From NCBI GenBank assembly GCA_030998015.1, contig JARWMV010000022.1, positions 154,722-218,721 of the forward strand: a DNA stretch of 64,000 bases. Reading direction: 5' to 3'. Position 1 is the first letter of the stretch; every line of letters starts with the position of its first letter. Under the pieces are notes generated by a model. The model was not told where the DNA came from. It did not search any database and worked only from the letters and a program-made list of their open reading frames with translations. A program made the translations under genes and the position numbers. This document shows positions 13,501-24,385 of this stretch, in pieces. The DNA is from Ceratorhiza oryzae-sativae (Eukaryota > Basidiomycota > Agaricomycetes > Cantharellales > Ceratobasidiaceae).

Positions 13501-16500
13501 AAGAACAACTAAACTCACCAGAATCTTTCACGTCATTTCTATCACCCCCGTTTGACTTGCCATGGGCATTGACAGGTTCGCCGATCCGCTGCTCTACGGG
13601 CGGCTCCTGTTTCTTGATCTCTATCTCCATTCCAGATTTGTCCTCGAACTTCTTCTCGACAGCAGGTACCTCAATATGAGAGTCGATCAACTTGGGAGGT
13701 GGGGTATCATTGGTCTGCAATGCAAGTGACGCCAGAGCGGGTTCGGGCCTGGTTGGGGGATCGAGTTTCGGCTGAGATAGCATTGGAAAATGGGCAAGAG
13801 TGCCACTCGAACCAGAAGTGCCGATATCGGGAACTGCCAAGGGCACAACCCTGGACTCCGAAGGTGACATAGGGCGAGCGACGGAGAGAGCCGAAGAATT
13901 GTTCAGGGCAGGCAAGGGGGCGGATTTGGAATCAGAATGAGGCCAAGGAACTGCTTAAACGTTAGTCTAAATGGACGATATCAATCACTATGCCGAGGCG
14001 ACTTGCCTTGCCTCTCGATATCTACCACATTAGTCTCATCCAGCTGGCTGGCCTGGATATTTGGGTCGTTTGTCGGCTGCTTGCCATCCATATCTTCAAC
14101 CTCGCCAACATTTAGTGGAGCTACCACTACAGCCACTCCCTTGGACACCGGCGTGGTAATCGCAACTTCTTTTTGAACCGGGTGTTCGGTTTCCTTCTCG
14201 TCACCCGGCGCCCCTCCGAACCGTGGAGCGTCCGCGCCGCCCTGAATTGCGGAATCAACCTCCCCTCCCGAACTAAGTATTGCTTCAACACCTTGAGCGC
14301 TCACAGACTCGGACAGCTGTGCCACCGCTTTCGGAGAGGGAGGACCCATGAAAGTTCTATCCCGAACCGAAGTAGGCTCGACCACAGGAACACCGGTGAC
14401 TGTAGCGGCCGCCGTCGGGACGACCTGGACCTGCACTTGCTCCGGTTCCTCGACGAGCGTGGGAACCGTAGCCGGGTTACGAACCGATGGAGATGCCTGG
14501 CTTGCATCCGACATACTTCGAGGTTCAGCGGGCAGAAGGTTCTTCGCAGCTTCATTACTACCCGGCCATGCAACAGGTTCAACGCGAGGCAAAGGCACAA
14601 GCGGCGGGTTTGTCGCAGCGAAGAGCATAGCGGGGAAGAGCCCATGTGCAGATGTTTCAGCCGAAGGTGGGATGAAGCGATCTGCTACGGACATTGGCGG
14701 GGGGGAAAAGCCAGTAGTTAAGGTCGTTTGTGGTTCAGGATCGAATTCGTGGCTGGGTAGATCCGCGACCACTGGTTCACTGTCAGAGCTGGGCTCCACT
14801 GCAGAATCTTGGGGCGTTGGGATCAACTTGGGAGCTGACACCAGCCTAGATGTGGAAAATGCGTTGGGTGATTCGGAGGATTGTCTGGGAGTGACATCGA
14901 CTTCGAGAGCGCTGGGACCGTGTGTCGGCATGCGCGTGATGTCTAATTCCGACTCGTAAAGTTGAGAGGACAGAGTCAGAACCGTCGAGTTATCCACAGA
15001 CGATAGTGATGGCTCGACGAGGGCGACATGGGATTCTGTCGCAGCAGCTGACGAAGCGTCTAGAGCGGGCGCTGCCAACACTTGATCGGGTTCAACTACA
15101 TGGACTGTAGCTACATATGATTTCGCGGGTTCGGCGGAAGAGAGTGGTCGAGTTGGATTAGAAATGAATAGAGGGGCAGTGGGTGCGCCTGGTACTCGGT
15201 CATTATGGGGCGGGGGTGCGGGGTTGTGATTCTCAGACGACAAAGGTCCAACTGACGAGGGGAAAGAGGTGAACGAGACAGGGGCTGTAGCAACAGACGG
15301 CCAGGTTAAACGAATCGGGAGCTCTGCCAATGAAACTAATGAATCCACGGGAGGCTCAGTATACAGATTCCACCTCACAATTCTTGCCACGTACCAGTAT
15401 TTTCGCCAACAGTTTCAACCTCTGGTTTCTCAGGCTCACTCGGCGTCGAAAGTATATTAGTGCCGGGCGGGGATTTTGTCTCGTTCGAAATTTGGATGGG
15501 TCTGTCTGTTTCACCCCCCGCACAGGCACCAGAAGGAACCAAACCCACATCAACAGACTGTGTATCGTCCGTTTCCCCGTGGCCCGTATGCTCATTCAAC
15601 GCGGCTTGTGCATCCGCCTGATCTTCACCGAACTCGATAGTCTTGCACAACGGCTCTTCACCGGGTTCGCCGGCCGATGCCTGTGTTGGTACCGCTCCAA
15701 GATGAGTCCCATCGCTTGGCTCTCCAACCACAGGGAGTGGATTCGGGGCGGGTTCAGATTCCGCAGCTCGCTCCCTCTTCAACGGCGACCCGAGTCCCGA
15801 GACCGCGTTTTCGTTTGAAACTACAGCGGATCTGAACAGGGTAGATTCATGTACAGGAGGTTGCACCAAGTGCTGCTCGGTTGTACTTGGCTGGACTGGG
15901 TCGGACAAAGATGTTGGTCGAGGTGAGGGGATAGTGTTGGAGTTAAGCGCCAATGGTAGGTGCGTTGGTTGGTTAGCCGGAACCATCTCGGCCTTTGCGC
16001 CACTCCCGAGATCGGGTAACCTCTGGGGGATTCCCCCAGCCGCAACCAAAGGATCAGCGCGAGGTATTTGCTCAGGGCCGGAAGCAAGCTGCTTGGGATC
16101 GGGTCCTTTCCACGCCTGCTCTCCCACCGCGGCTGATACATGGGGACCTGCGGTCACCGGAACGTCGACGGCAGTAATCGTCCGAGAGAGCTCAGTCGCC
16201 CGAGGTGTTACTGTCTCAGTGGATGCTCGTAGACCTGGTTTAGGGGGGGACTGCTCGCCTGGGGCTTCGGCTTTGAAAATAGCATAGGTGGGTGGAACAG
16301 CAGCGGGTGCTGGCGCCGAACGATTCCAATAAATCGGATGGGATACTGGTCCGGCACGTCCAATCGACTTGGACTCCTGGACCGACAAAGTTTCAGCTCC
16401 GGGATCTAGAGCTGCGACCGGAGCTAGGGGCTGGGCTTCTTGAGGCTTGTCCCCTACAGGAGGTTCGGAACCCGGTTCAGGAGCTTCAGTCGCATCTTGT

Positions 16501-18674
16501 GGGAGAATCGGGTGTGTGACCGGCGGCACCGAACCCAGCCTCGTGCCAACAGCATGAGGGGTTGGGAGCGGCATAATTGCAGACTGAATAAGAGCAACTG
16601 GCACGAATGCTGGGGCCATGGCATCAAAAGGAGTCTCGTGAGCAAGCGTGGACTGTGCAGCGGGGGCGATTTCTGGGAGCTCGCCATTTGAGCGCTCTTT
16701 ACTCTCAGCCAGCCTTGCTCCGGAATCAACAGCAGGCAATGGATATCGAACACCAGTCCCCGGCCCGGCAAGAGATGTCGAAGCCGAATCCTGGTGATCA
16801 TCGGCAAGAACCCCTCCAACAACACCTGAAGGGGCGTCACCGGGCGTATCGTCCGAAGCAAATGAAGTTTTGAACAACGGGGCTCGAGAATCAGACTCTT
16901 CGTCCACTCCAGACTCGACGCTGGTCATGGCAGGAGCCTCGGCCCCACAGGACGGCACCATGACCTCCTCCGTCTGAGAAGCAAGGACAGGCCCAGGTAT
17001 GGACGAGGGCAGGACCGCCCTTTCAGCTCCAGACTCGAGTGGATCAACAGCAGCTTTATTCTCCGTCACGGGTTTATCCTCGAGATGGGCTTGGGCTTGG
17101 GCTTGCGACCGTTTATCTGGGGCCAACTTGATCGAGTTTTTACTCGGTTCGGTGTCAAGGATTTGGTCGCTCTGAAAACCCTGTTTCGGTATATCCTTGG
17201 CCGGCTCCCCAGGCAGGGGGTTTTCCTGTCGCGTCGGCTCTTTACTAGGATTCGGGGCCTGGGGGTCAGAACCGGCCAACGGCTTGGGGCTAGTAGAAGC
17301 CTCGGGTTCTGTTGGTGCCATCGCCTTTAGCGCGCCCACAAGCGAGTCGGCAAGCGCCTTAATAACAGCCTCATCTGTAAAAAGCTTGACTAGTTCGTTC
17401 TTCACAACCTTGCGAACGTCCGATTCGGTCAAAGCCTGTATGCAAGTCATTCATTCAGCCGATTCGGATTTGGTCTCGATACTTACACGCCCCGGAGCTG
17501 CTCCGGACTGGTCTTGCGGGCTCCCGTGAGATTCAGGTTTCGACGACGGGCCAGGGCCTGACGCTGCAGGCCTGGACGAATACACCTGGTGACAACCATT
17601 GCAAACGGGCGGCCGCCTCAAAGCTTCCTCAGTACAATTCGGGCAGAGGTGAATCGCAGTAACCGGTTGGGGATGAGCAGCCGGAGGATGAGGCAGAGAT
17701 CCAGCAGGGTAGGCAAACGGAGGTGGCCAGTACCACTGTGCCGGTGACCAGTTGCGATAATCGTACGGGCCATTGGGAGGTTCACTTGATCGATTCTGCG
17801 GTTGGGGGATATGTTCGTTTGAAGGTTTGGATGAGTCGGCGTCTGCCGCCAGTCCCTCTGGTCTCACGGTCGGCCTGTCGACACTCGGCTCCTCGATAGG
17901 CTCATTCTTGGGTACTTCTTGGCGGCGACTCTTGGGTAGCTTGGGACCCTTTGCTGGCGTCTCGGTTGCCAGGTCGGTATCGACGGACACGTCCCTCTCG
18001 GCCATGATTGGCCCTTCGGATAATCTGAGCAAGTATTAGGAACAGCAGCAAGCCGACGGTTATGACTACTTGCTCTTCAGGTTCGGCACGCACCGCCTTC
18101 CTGCCTCTCCTTTCCACGATGCTTGTGCCCGGGGCGGCTGCTTGAGTTTGTGATCGCTTCGTCTGTTTGGCGGCCTTTGATGGAACAGGCTCGTTGAACG
18201 GTCTGGAACAAATGTCAGTCAGGTTGTATGGACTCTGGTTGAAAACACGCACGTTGTAATGGGCATGGGTCCCACCCTTGTTTTCTTCAGCTGGGTCTTT
18301 GGTACGAACTCCTCCTCGGGGTAACCGTCCTCGGGGGTACCTGGGCGTGGAACCTTGGATTGCTTTGCCGTGAGGGATACGCGAGGCAACCCAGAGCTCT
18401 GATACCCATCGTCAAAGGCCAGCTCCGGGCTAGTATCGAACGCCGGTCGCCGGGTGCGGTTAGCAGGGCGATTTCCCTGCCGGCGACTGCGAGGCGGGGG
18501 GGACGAGTCGCGTTGAGGCATGGTGTTTGCACGGCGAGCTCTGGGTCCGCTGTCCATCTCTGCAAACGGGTTGAACTCTGGGAGAATGGTGATATGGCGC
18601 CGAGGCTCGGGCGACGGGTCACGGAGCTCGACGGTGTTTCCAGACGTGCGAATCGACATGCTGCTCCAGTTCAT
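4546..18674 (-). CDS. giant Pro/Ala/Ser/Glu-rich disordered protein, 14 exons, about 4,482 aa
   Basis: Minus-strand exons: 18674-18253, 18202-18074, 18024-17487, 17435-15395, 15323-14007, 13950-12604, 12542-12279, 12228-10534, 10481-8742, 8686-8078, 8024-7227, 7176-6490, 6467-4716 and 4655-4546. They sum to 13,449 nt, exactly 4,483 codons with TAG last. Residues 1-300 are Arg/Ser/Pro-rich with basic stretches; residues 311-328 hold C-x2-C-x10-C-x2-C (CPNC...CNGC), a zinc-ribbon-like knuckle; residues about 364-405 (start ALTESDVRKVVKNELVKL) are a predicted helix. The remaining 4,000 residues are low-complexity, rich in P, A, S, T, V and E, without repeats of a known fold. Two introns are GC-AG. 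The last ten introns are all phase 1. The last exon's acceptor could instead be at 4673, same frame. No family recognised; scaffold or condensate roles are only guesses. Confidence 0.75.
11136..11210 (-). repeat. 15-bp tandem repeat in exon 8 of the giant gene (GDPCS repeats)
   Basis: Five consecutive 15-bp units of the type ccactgcagggatca, with single-base differences, start at 11136, 11151, 11166, 11181 and 11196. On the coding strand they read as repeats of Gly-Asp-Pro/Leu-Cys-Ser/Gly. Cysteine is otherwise nearly absent from this protein. Confidence 0.85.
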
Positions 18675-19654
18675 TCAGGTTGGGTCGGGGCAGCACTCAG
18701 AGCTGCTCTTAAGCTGGAGCGCTGCGCATTGCCGCCGCCGCCCTGCCGGTCCGGGTCTGAGCGCTCCGGCCATGTCGTCGTCAATTCGGGGCGCAACTGC
18801 CGCACATCGGAACAAGCCCGCCAGGCACAGCTGTTCCTCCCAGCGCTTAAGAGCAGCCAAACACATACATACCAGCCACCTGGTTTGCCACACATGTCGC
18901 TCGCCTCGGCTGGGGCCGCATCCACTTTCCAGGCGAGACGCAACTCCACCACGCGTGTTGCGTCAATCGCCTCGTGCCGCTTGAATTTCCCGTCACGTGT
19001 CATAGGGCTGGACTTGGCTCAGGGCTGTGAAGCATATACATATGCCTGATCTGGAGAATGCTACTAGCGTTTTGTCAGATAAGTTCCCAACTATCCTTTT
19101 ATGCATCACCCAGCAATCCTCGCCAGGAGAGACTACCGTGTATCAATTATCTTAAACTACATCACTAGACTCATCGCGAAAACATTGCTTACTGCTCGTC
19201 AGAGCCCTGACCACTTCCGACACCATCATGGGTGCACATATTGCGGAAGTGTGAACTCAGCAGCACTTTTGGACATGCGGCTCCCGGCCGAGACGATGCC
19301 GGGAAAAGACATAGTTATTGCCACCGGGTCGATCTAGTTCTGTCGGACATGCAAATATGCTTGTGTGAGATTTCGGTTAGATGTGCACTTCCTGAGCCAA
19401 TATGGATGAGTCGACCGTGCAGTACCTGTCGCTTATATACGTGGGTGCAATTTCCGCGTATGTTGTGCTCTCGTCCAATCCTACAGTGCCTCCCACCAGG
19501 TCACCGCCTCCCGGATGAGCTCACGGAAGCAAATTTTTCGACAACTTTCAACTCTCGATGAGATACAAATTAGGCCTTTATTTTAGTGCGAACCGAGCAA
19601 ACATGGTGCGGAGAATCGGAGGTGTGCTTTTGGTTTCGATCAGAGAACATGTCA
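18675..19654. other. upstream region of the giant gene, no gene seen
   Basis: Contains the presumed 5' UTR and promoter of the giant gene, then AT-richer intergenic DNA. Short frames occur on both strands but none can be tied to splice sites or a known family. Confidence 0.45.
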
Positions 19655-19687
19655 AAAATCCGCCCCCCAAAATTGAAACATCACGTG
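19655..19687. repeat. left copy of a 33-bp direct repeat ending in CACGTG
   Basis: Carries the core CCAAAATTGAAACATCACGTG type sequence that recurs in the same orientation at 27941-27974. The two copies lie just outside the two ends of the interrupted IS630/Tc1-like transposase gene. Confidence 0.6.
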
Positions 19688-19759
19688 TTACATTTGAAAT
19701 TAGTGACAGGTACCTGAGCGCTTAGTATATTCTGATTACAAATATTCCATATTAAGTAT

Positions 19760-21906
19760 CTATGATAAGCTTGCATCTGCCTTCTTGAGTGTGATGCACC
19801 AATGAGATTTGTACTTTTTGACTGCCTGCTCAGCATCCTTGCCTGTAAGCCCAACCCTTTGCACAAACGTAGGTCAACTCATATGCAACAGTGATCTTCA
19901 GCTGATCACTTACATGTATGCATCCATATAGCACCATGACTTCCACCAATAATGGTGAATCGTCTCCACTTTGCACCTATCCAAGCATTGTGGAACAAGT
20001 ACACAAGCCTTTGTAAGTGTTCCATCTGCTTCTTCTCGGAAGACTTTGTATTATATGAGTCAAAGTATCTGTATGGGTATTGGTTGCACTCACATCGCTT
20101 TGCATAACCCCAGTACATTTCAATAGGGTTCAGCTCACAGTGAAACTTGGGAAGAAACAGACAAATGTGACCAGCTTGTTCAAGGATAAGTTGAATCCAT
20201 GGCTTTTCATTGAGGAAATCTTCCTGTAACAAGAGGGATTGCTGCATACAGCAGGTGGCGGATTGGGGCTGATGTTGTGGATGATCTTCATCAAGCCCAG
20301 TATCCTCTGTATACTGGTAATTAGGCAAGAGAAACACAAGAAAAGTGGATGTATGCATACCTAGATTTCTATAAAACTCAGGATCTTCCTCCATACGCTT
20401 GTGTGCTTCCTTTTCAGCTTTGGTGCAGGCTTCATCCAATTTCCGACACTCAGCACAGGTTCCTATTGGCTGCCCATTCCGACCATGGCTCAAACTTTCG
20501 AGTAGCCCATGCTCTTCAAGCACAACTCACATACCCTTAGGCTGGCCAGCATTGGGATGTCCATCCTCAAAGACCATGGTTTGTACCTTTCCTTGTAAGT
20601 GGGGATGTGGGTTATCCATTGGGATTTTTGTAGGGTGCATCGGCTTCATATTCTTTCTGCCTGGTGTCACATTCATCCTTTTCACAACTAATGCATCGTC
20701 TGCAAATGCACCGTGGGCAGATGACTGGTCGAAAAGAAAGACTCCAATACAATTGGGATGCAGCCGCTCAAAAATCTTTATTGCGTCACGAAGCTTTTGG
20801 CTTGTCAGCTAAGTTTTTATGTAAATGCTTTGGATCACAACTCACCTGCTCGCACAATTGATCCATATCCCACCATCAGTCCCAGTTCTTACCAGGCTCA
20901 ATGATTTTTCATGCATCTGTCACCACAAGCTGCTCGCTAGTTGGTAAGTTATTATTCTCTTCAATCAGCTCTGGAGAGAGCACCAATCTCCCAAATTGCT
21001 CAGTTATAAAATCCGACACATGTATCAACCGCCCTTTACCCTTCTGACAAAGCTGCTGTTCTCCTTCACGTAGATAAGAGAATGTTTCACGATCGTTTGC
21101 ATGAAAACAACACTCGTCATGAGCAACAGGGACCAGTCGTTTTTGTCCGGGTGGTAATATAAGCGGGATCGGTTCATCGCTTTTGTCATCGTACTGTTGG
21201 ATGAAGCTAACTGTTGATTAGGAGTGGATTAAAGTAAGATTGTCAAAAATATACTTACAGTAACATTGCTTTGATATCCTTGAGGAATGTTTGACGGTAT
21301 TCAATTACGTCGCTTCGTTCATGGCCATCCATATAGACTCCCTTCCGGTGTTCAACAGGTCGGTATCCAAGTTTATCAAGCCATCGGCAAGCTGTGTTTT
21401 CGCATATTGGGGATCCTATCCCGAGCTCAGGTAGGATAGTCTGATTCACCTCTTGCCTAAGTTTCTGAGGGGTAATCTACATCTCTGGGTGAGCATCAGC
21501 ATCCAGTGGATAAGCTACATACTTACTGTGCCAACCTTCAAAGATTTGAGGTATGAGTGGATACTCCGTCTGACATCGTCTCGGTTTAAGAGTGATTGGT
21601 GAGTTGCCTCTTGCCCTCACCTTGTAACCGGTAAGCATCCAAATCAGACCAGGTGATTCGCCTTTGCACGCAACTGACGTGCGTGCCAGCTTTCGTACTG
21701 ATAGATTGGTTTCTCCGGTGTCGGGACAAATTTTGCTTCAGCAATCTTATTGCTTGCTTGGGTGCTTGGTGCATGCTTTCCTCTGTTGCGATACGCCTCC
21801 CGGAGATTGTTATAATCGGATAACATGGTGAGCTCGATCAAAACCTTCACGTTCGGTGCTTTTGATTTCTTCTCTTCATTCAATAACTGATGCAGGTATT
21901 GGTTTA
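19760..21906 (-). pseudogene. IS630/Tc1-like DDE transposase, 3' part (interrupted copy)
   Basis: The minus-strand frame resumes right after the inserted transposon at 21906 and runs to TAG at 19760. Family landmarks in order: an HTH-like block (ENTACRWLDKLGYRPVEH) followed by GVYMDGHE; the first catalytic Asp in VAHDE; the second in FLFDQSSAHGAF; the third acidic residue in FLPKFHCELNPIE; then a C-terminal segment ending in AVKKYKSH. Short introns lie near 20840, 20330 and 19890. In-frame TGA codons occur at 21644, 21617, 20909, 20876 and 20527 (lowest coordinate), and the frame shifts once near 19970. The catalytic domain order fits the common basidiomycete family annotated as DDE superfamily endonuclease. 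Non-functional. Confidence 0.75.
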
Positions 21907-21931
21907 CTGTAGGCAACCAAACTCAACGTCG
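21907..21931 (+). repeat. left terminal inverted repeat of the pogo-like element
   Basis: Begins CTGTAGGCAACCAAACTC directly after the TA at 21905-21906; 24 of 25 bases match the reverse complement of 26394-26418. Confidence 0.9.
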
Positions 21932-22081
21932 GTCCGAGTCACGAGACCTTTCGACTCGACGTTTGATTTTGATCTGTCCAGTGTCCAAGGGAGGTTCGAC
22001 GCAGGAGACAAATGTTACTATATATAGAAATAGACTAAAGGTCGCCTAACTACATATTCATAACGGAAATATGACAAAACA

Positions 22082-24262
22082 CTAATAAGTGAGCCAATCT
22101 TGCGCTTGATAGCAAGAGCAAGGACGGGTGGCCCGGCCAGATCGAGTAACTGAAAATGCGCTACTACGAGTGGATACATGCACAAAATCATCATCCGAAT
22201 CATCAGAGTCCAGGTCAGGTATGCTCGTCAATGGTTGCGCCGCCTCCAATGCTGTGTTTGCAGCTAAAACTACAGCAGTGACCTCATTGACTGTATGGTC
22301 AAGATCGCTCTCTACTTCCACCCACGATTCTTCGCCAGTGTCACCATCCGTTTCCTCAGCGTCAGCTTGATCCGACTGCTGTCCCGAGTTGCTAGTAGCC
22401 AACAAGGTCGAACCAGCCATGATTTTGGTGTACGCACTTGGATCGGTGGTAGAAAGACTCAAAATCGCCTGGCGTGCATCACGGCTTGTCAAGCTTTCGT
22501 AAGAAAGGTTGAACTCTGTTTCGGGGACAGCGCATAATCGAAAAGCCTAGCATTTGTATTGCATCACTTCTGGGCCTGTCCAATTATAAAAGATAAAACG
22601 TACCTTAGTGACAATTTCTGGCTGGTTGATTGCGTAGAAACCTTGCAATATCCAATCGATGCTACAGTTGCGGAGGGTTGGGCGACTCTGGTCATTTATG
22701 ACATCCTCAGGTGAGGTTCCATCAGATAAAGCTGCTAGAGTCTCAGCCACAACGTCGCTGTGAGCTGCCTGGCGAATCGCAAGCTTCAATATTCGCTGTA
22801 GCCCCACGTCGCACGCTTGAAATAGCCCGGTGCAGCCTCCGGGCACATACAAGATGATGATCCAGGGATAATTCTTGGCCATCCAACCACGAAATTTAGC
22901 TGAGCGGTGGACAGCCCAGCAATCGATCTGAAAGATACATCGCTGGCTTGGTGGAAGACCGTAGTGCTCAATCTGAGTTCGAAAATATGGAGCAAGAATT
23001 TGGGAGACGAAATGCTGCATTGTTGTTTGAGTCGACCAGTATGTATCTGAGCCCGAGAAATCAAGCAAGAAACCAAGCCTGAGAGCTTCAGAGTATCCTC
23101 AAGCTGTTGTAGTAGGTAAAGAACGTGCTGTCTTACCCTCGTAGACTGCCTGAAAGGGCAAAATTTCCCCAGAAAGCGAAGCAGCAACAAGGAGAGTAAA
23201 AGCGCGTTTCTCCTCAAGACCTAGGATGTGTACCTGTCGCTCGCCTGAAGTGTTCCAAGTAGAGCTACCCCCAGCATTATAAACAACCTGTGTCTGGTCG
23301 GCGTTAACGATGCATGCAGCTGGGACGTCCTCATCACAGATAATGCGAGCGAAAAGCAAAAACGCATGCAGAAGGACGTTGTTGACATTTGAAGGGTATT
23401 TTTGGGCCGCACGAGTGGCCTTCCTAAGAGACCAGCCTAAGTTACGATGCAAGAAAGTACGCACAAACTGTCGAGAACACTGAAAAGTTCGCCCAGATGC
23501 GTCGCAGCGCGTAAATGCGTCAGGAATTGCATGCCGAATGACACCACACATGTATCCTCGAATAGTATCAACATCCAACGCAACCCCCGCCTTCCGGAGA
23601 TCGGTCAGGCGGCTCATAATGCTGCGAACAACATCAGAATATCCTTGCTTTAAAATACAGACGATTAGTTTATGAACACAACTAGGCAAAAGGATTACAT
23701 ACCAAAACACCTGTGCGACCAGTCCCTGTACGATTTGGGTGATCTCCAGCCTTGATAGATCGCATATGCGATTCAGTCCATCGTAGAACGTCGGTAAAGC
23801 GATGATCACGCCACTGGCTGATGCGTTGTGGGCGTAATGAAGCAAACATTGTCGGATTAAGTAGCTGAAGTCGGTGGACAATTTCGCTTGGGGACCACGG
23901 ATAGCCCACAGATAGAGCAGTGCGTTCAATTTGAGGCCAGATAAGAGGGTGCGTCCAATTAACTCGACGATTACTAGTAGCACCAGAATCAGCAGTCCGA
24001 GCAGAATCCTCTGTGTTACGATCCAAGCGGTAGGCAGTGCTATAAGGTCGAGAGCGCAAAGCAACATTTTGACGAGCAATATGCACATTGTCACCCTGTT
24101 TGTCATATGAGTATTTGTATAGTGAAGAGAAAGATTTAAAAGACGAACAGAGTTGCTGCTAGGTGCATGTATAACTAGCTTTGGGAACAGTCGCTGCCGT
24201 AGTGTCTTCTTCTGAGCATGCTCCACACGTTTTCGATCCTGGTCTTGCTTGCGTCGAGCCAT
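22082..24262 (-). CDS. pogo-like transposase (DDE_1 type)
   Basis: Exons 24262-24149, 23703-24095, 23137-23647, 22604-23085 and 22082-22546 join in frame to 654 aa ending in TAG. Order of parts: a basic N-terminus (start MARRKQDQDRKR); a helical DNA-binding region including SPSEIVHRLQLLNPTMFASL; then the DDE core with Asp286 (NADQTQ), Asp394 (QIDCWAVH) and Asp432 (LFQACDVG), a spacing of 37 residues between the second and third. The tail is acidic with a Ser/Asp run, then a basic stretch. Cut-and-paste transposition of the surrounding element is the expected role, in the nucleus. All three catalytic acids are present and no stop or shift is seen. The start is uncertain: the coding-like frame extends upstream of Met1 to a TGA shared with the protease gene. 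Confidence 0.8.
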
Positions 24263-24385
24263 TTTCTTCTTCTCAGCTGCTAATTTGAGTCGTTCTGCCA
24301 CTTGCTCCCTCTCTTCCTGCCGCTCATGAAAACGGCAAGAGTCTTGAGCATCTCGTTCAGCACGCAAGATGGGCTTGAATGGAAG

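Noticed and set aside
18024..18073. Apparent transmembrane helix (VVITVGLLLFLILAQ) in the giant gene
   Set aside because: It is the conceptual translation of a 49-nt GC-AG intron; splicing it out restores the frame on both sides.
19760..21906. UGA reassigned to an amino acid
   Set aside because: The frequent in-frame TGA is confined to decayed copies, while the intact coiled-coil gene and the transposon protease use TGA as their stop.
23700..24150. Leu/Ile-rich hydrophobic stretch in a long minus-strand frame of the pogo-like transposase
   Set aside because: This is the wrong frame of exon 24095-23703; the spliced frame gives a conserved DNA-binding region instead.
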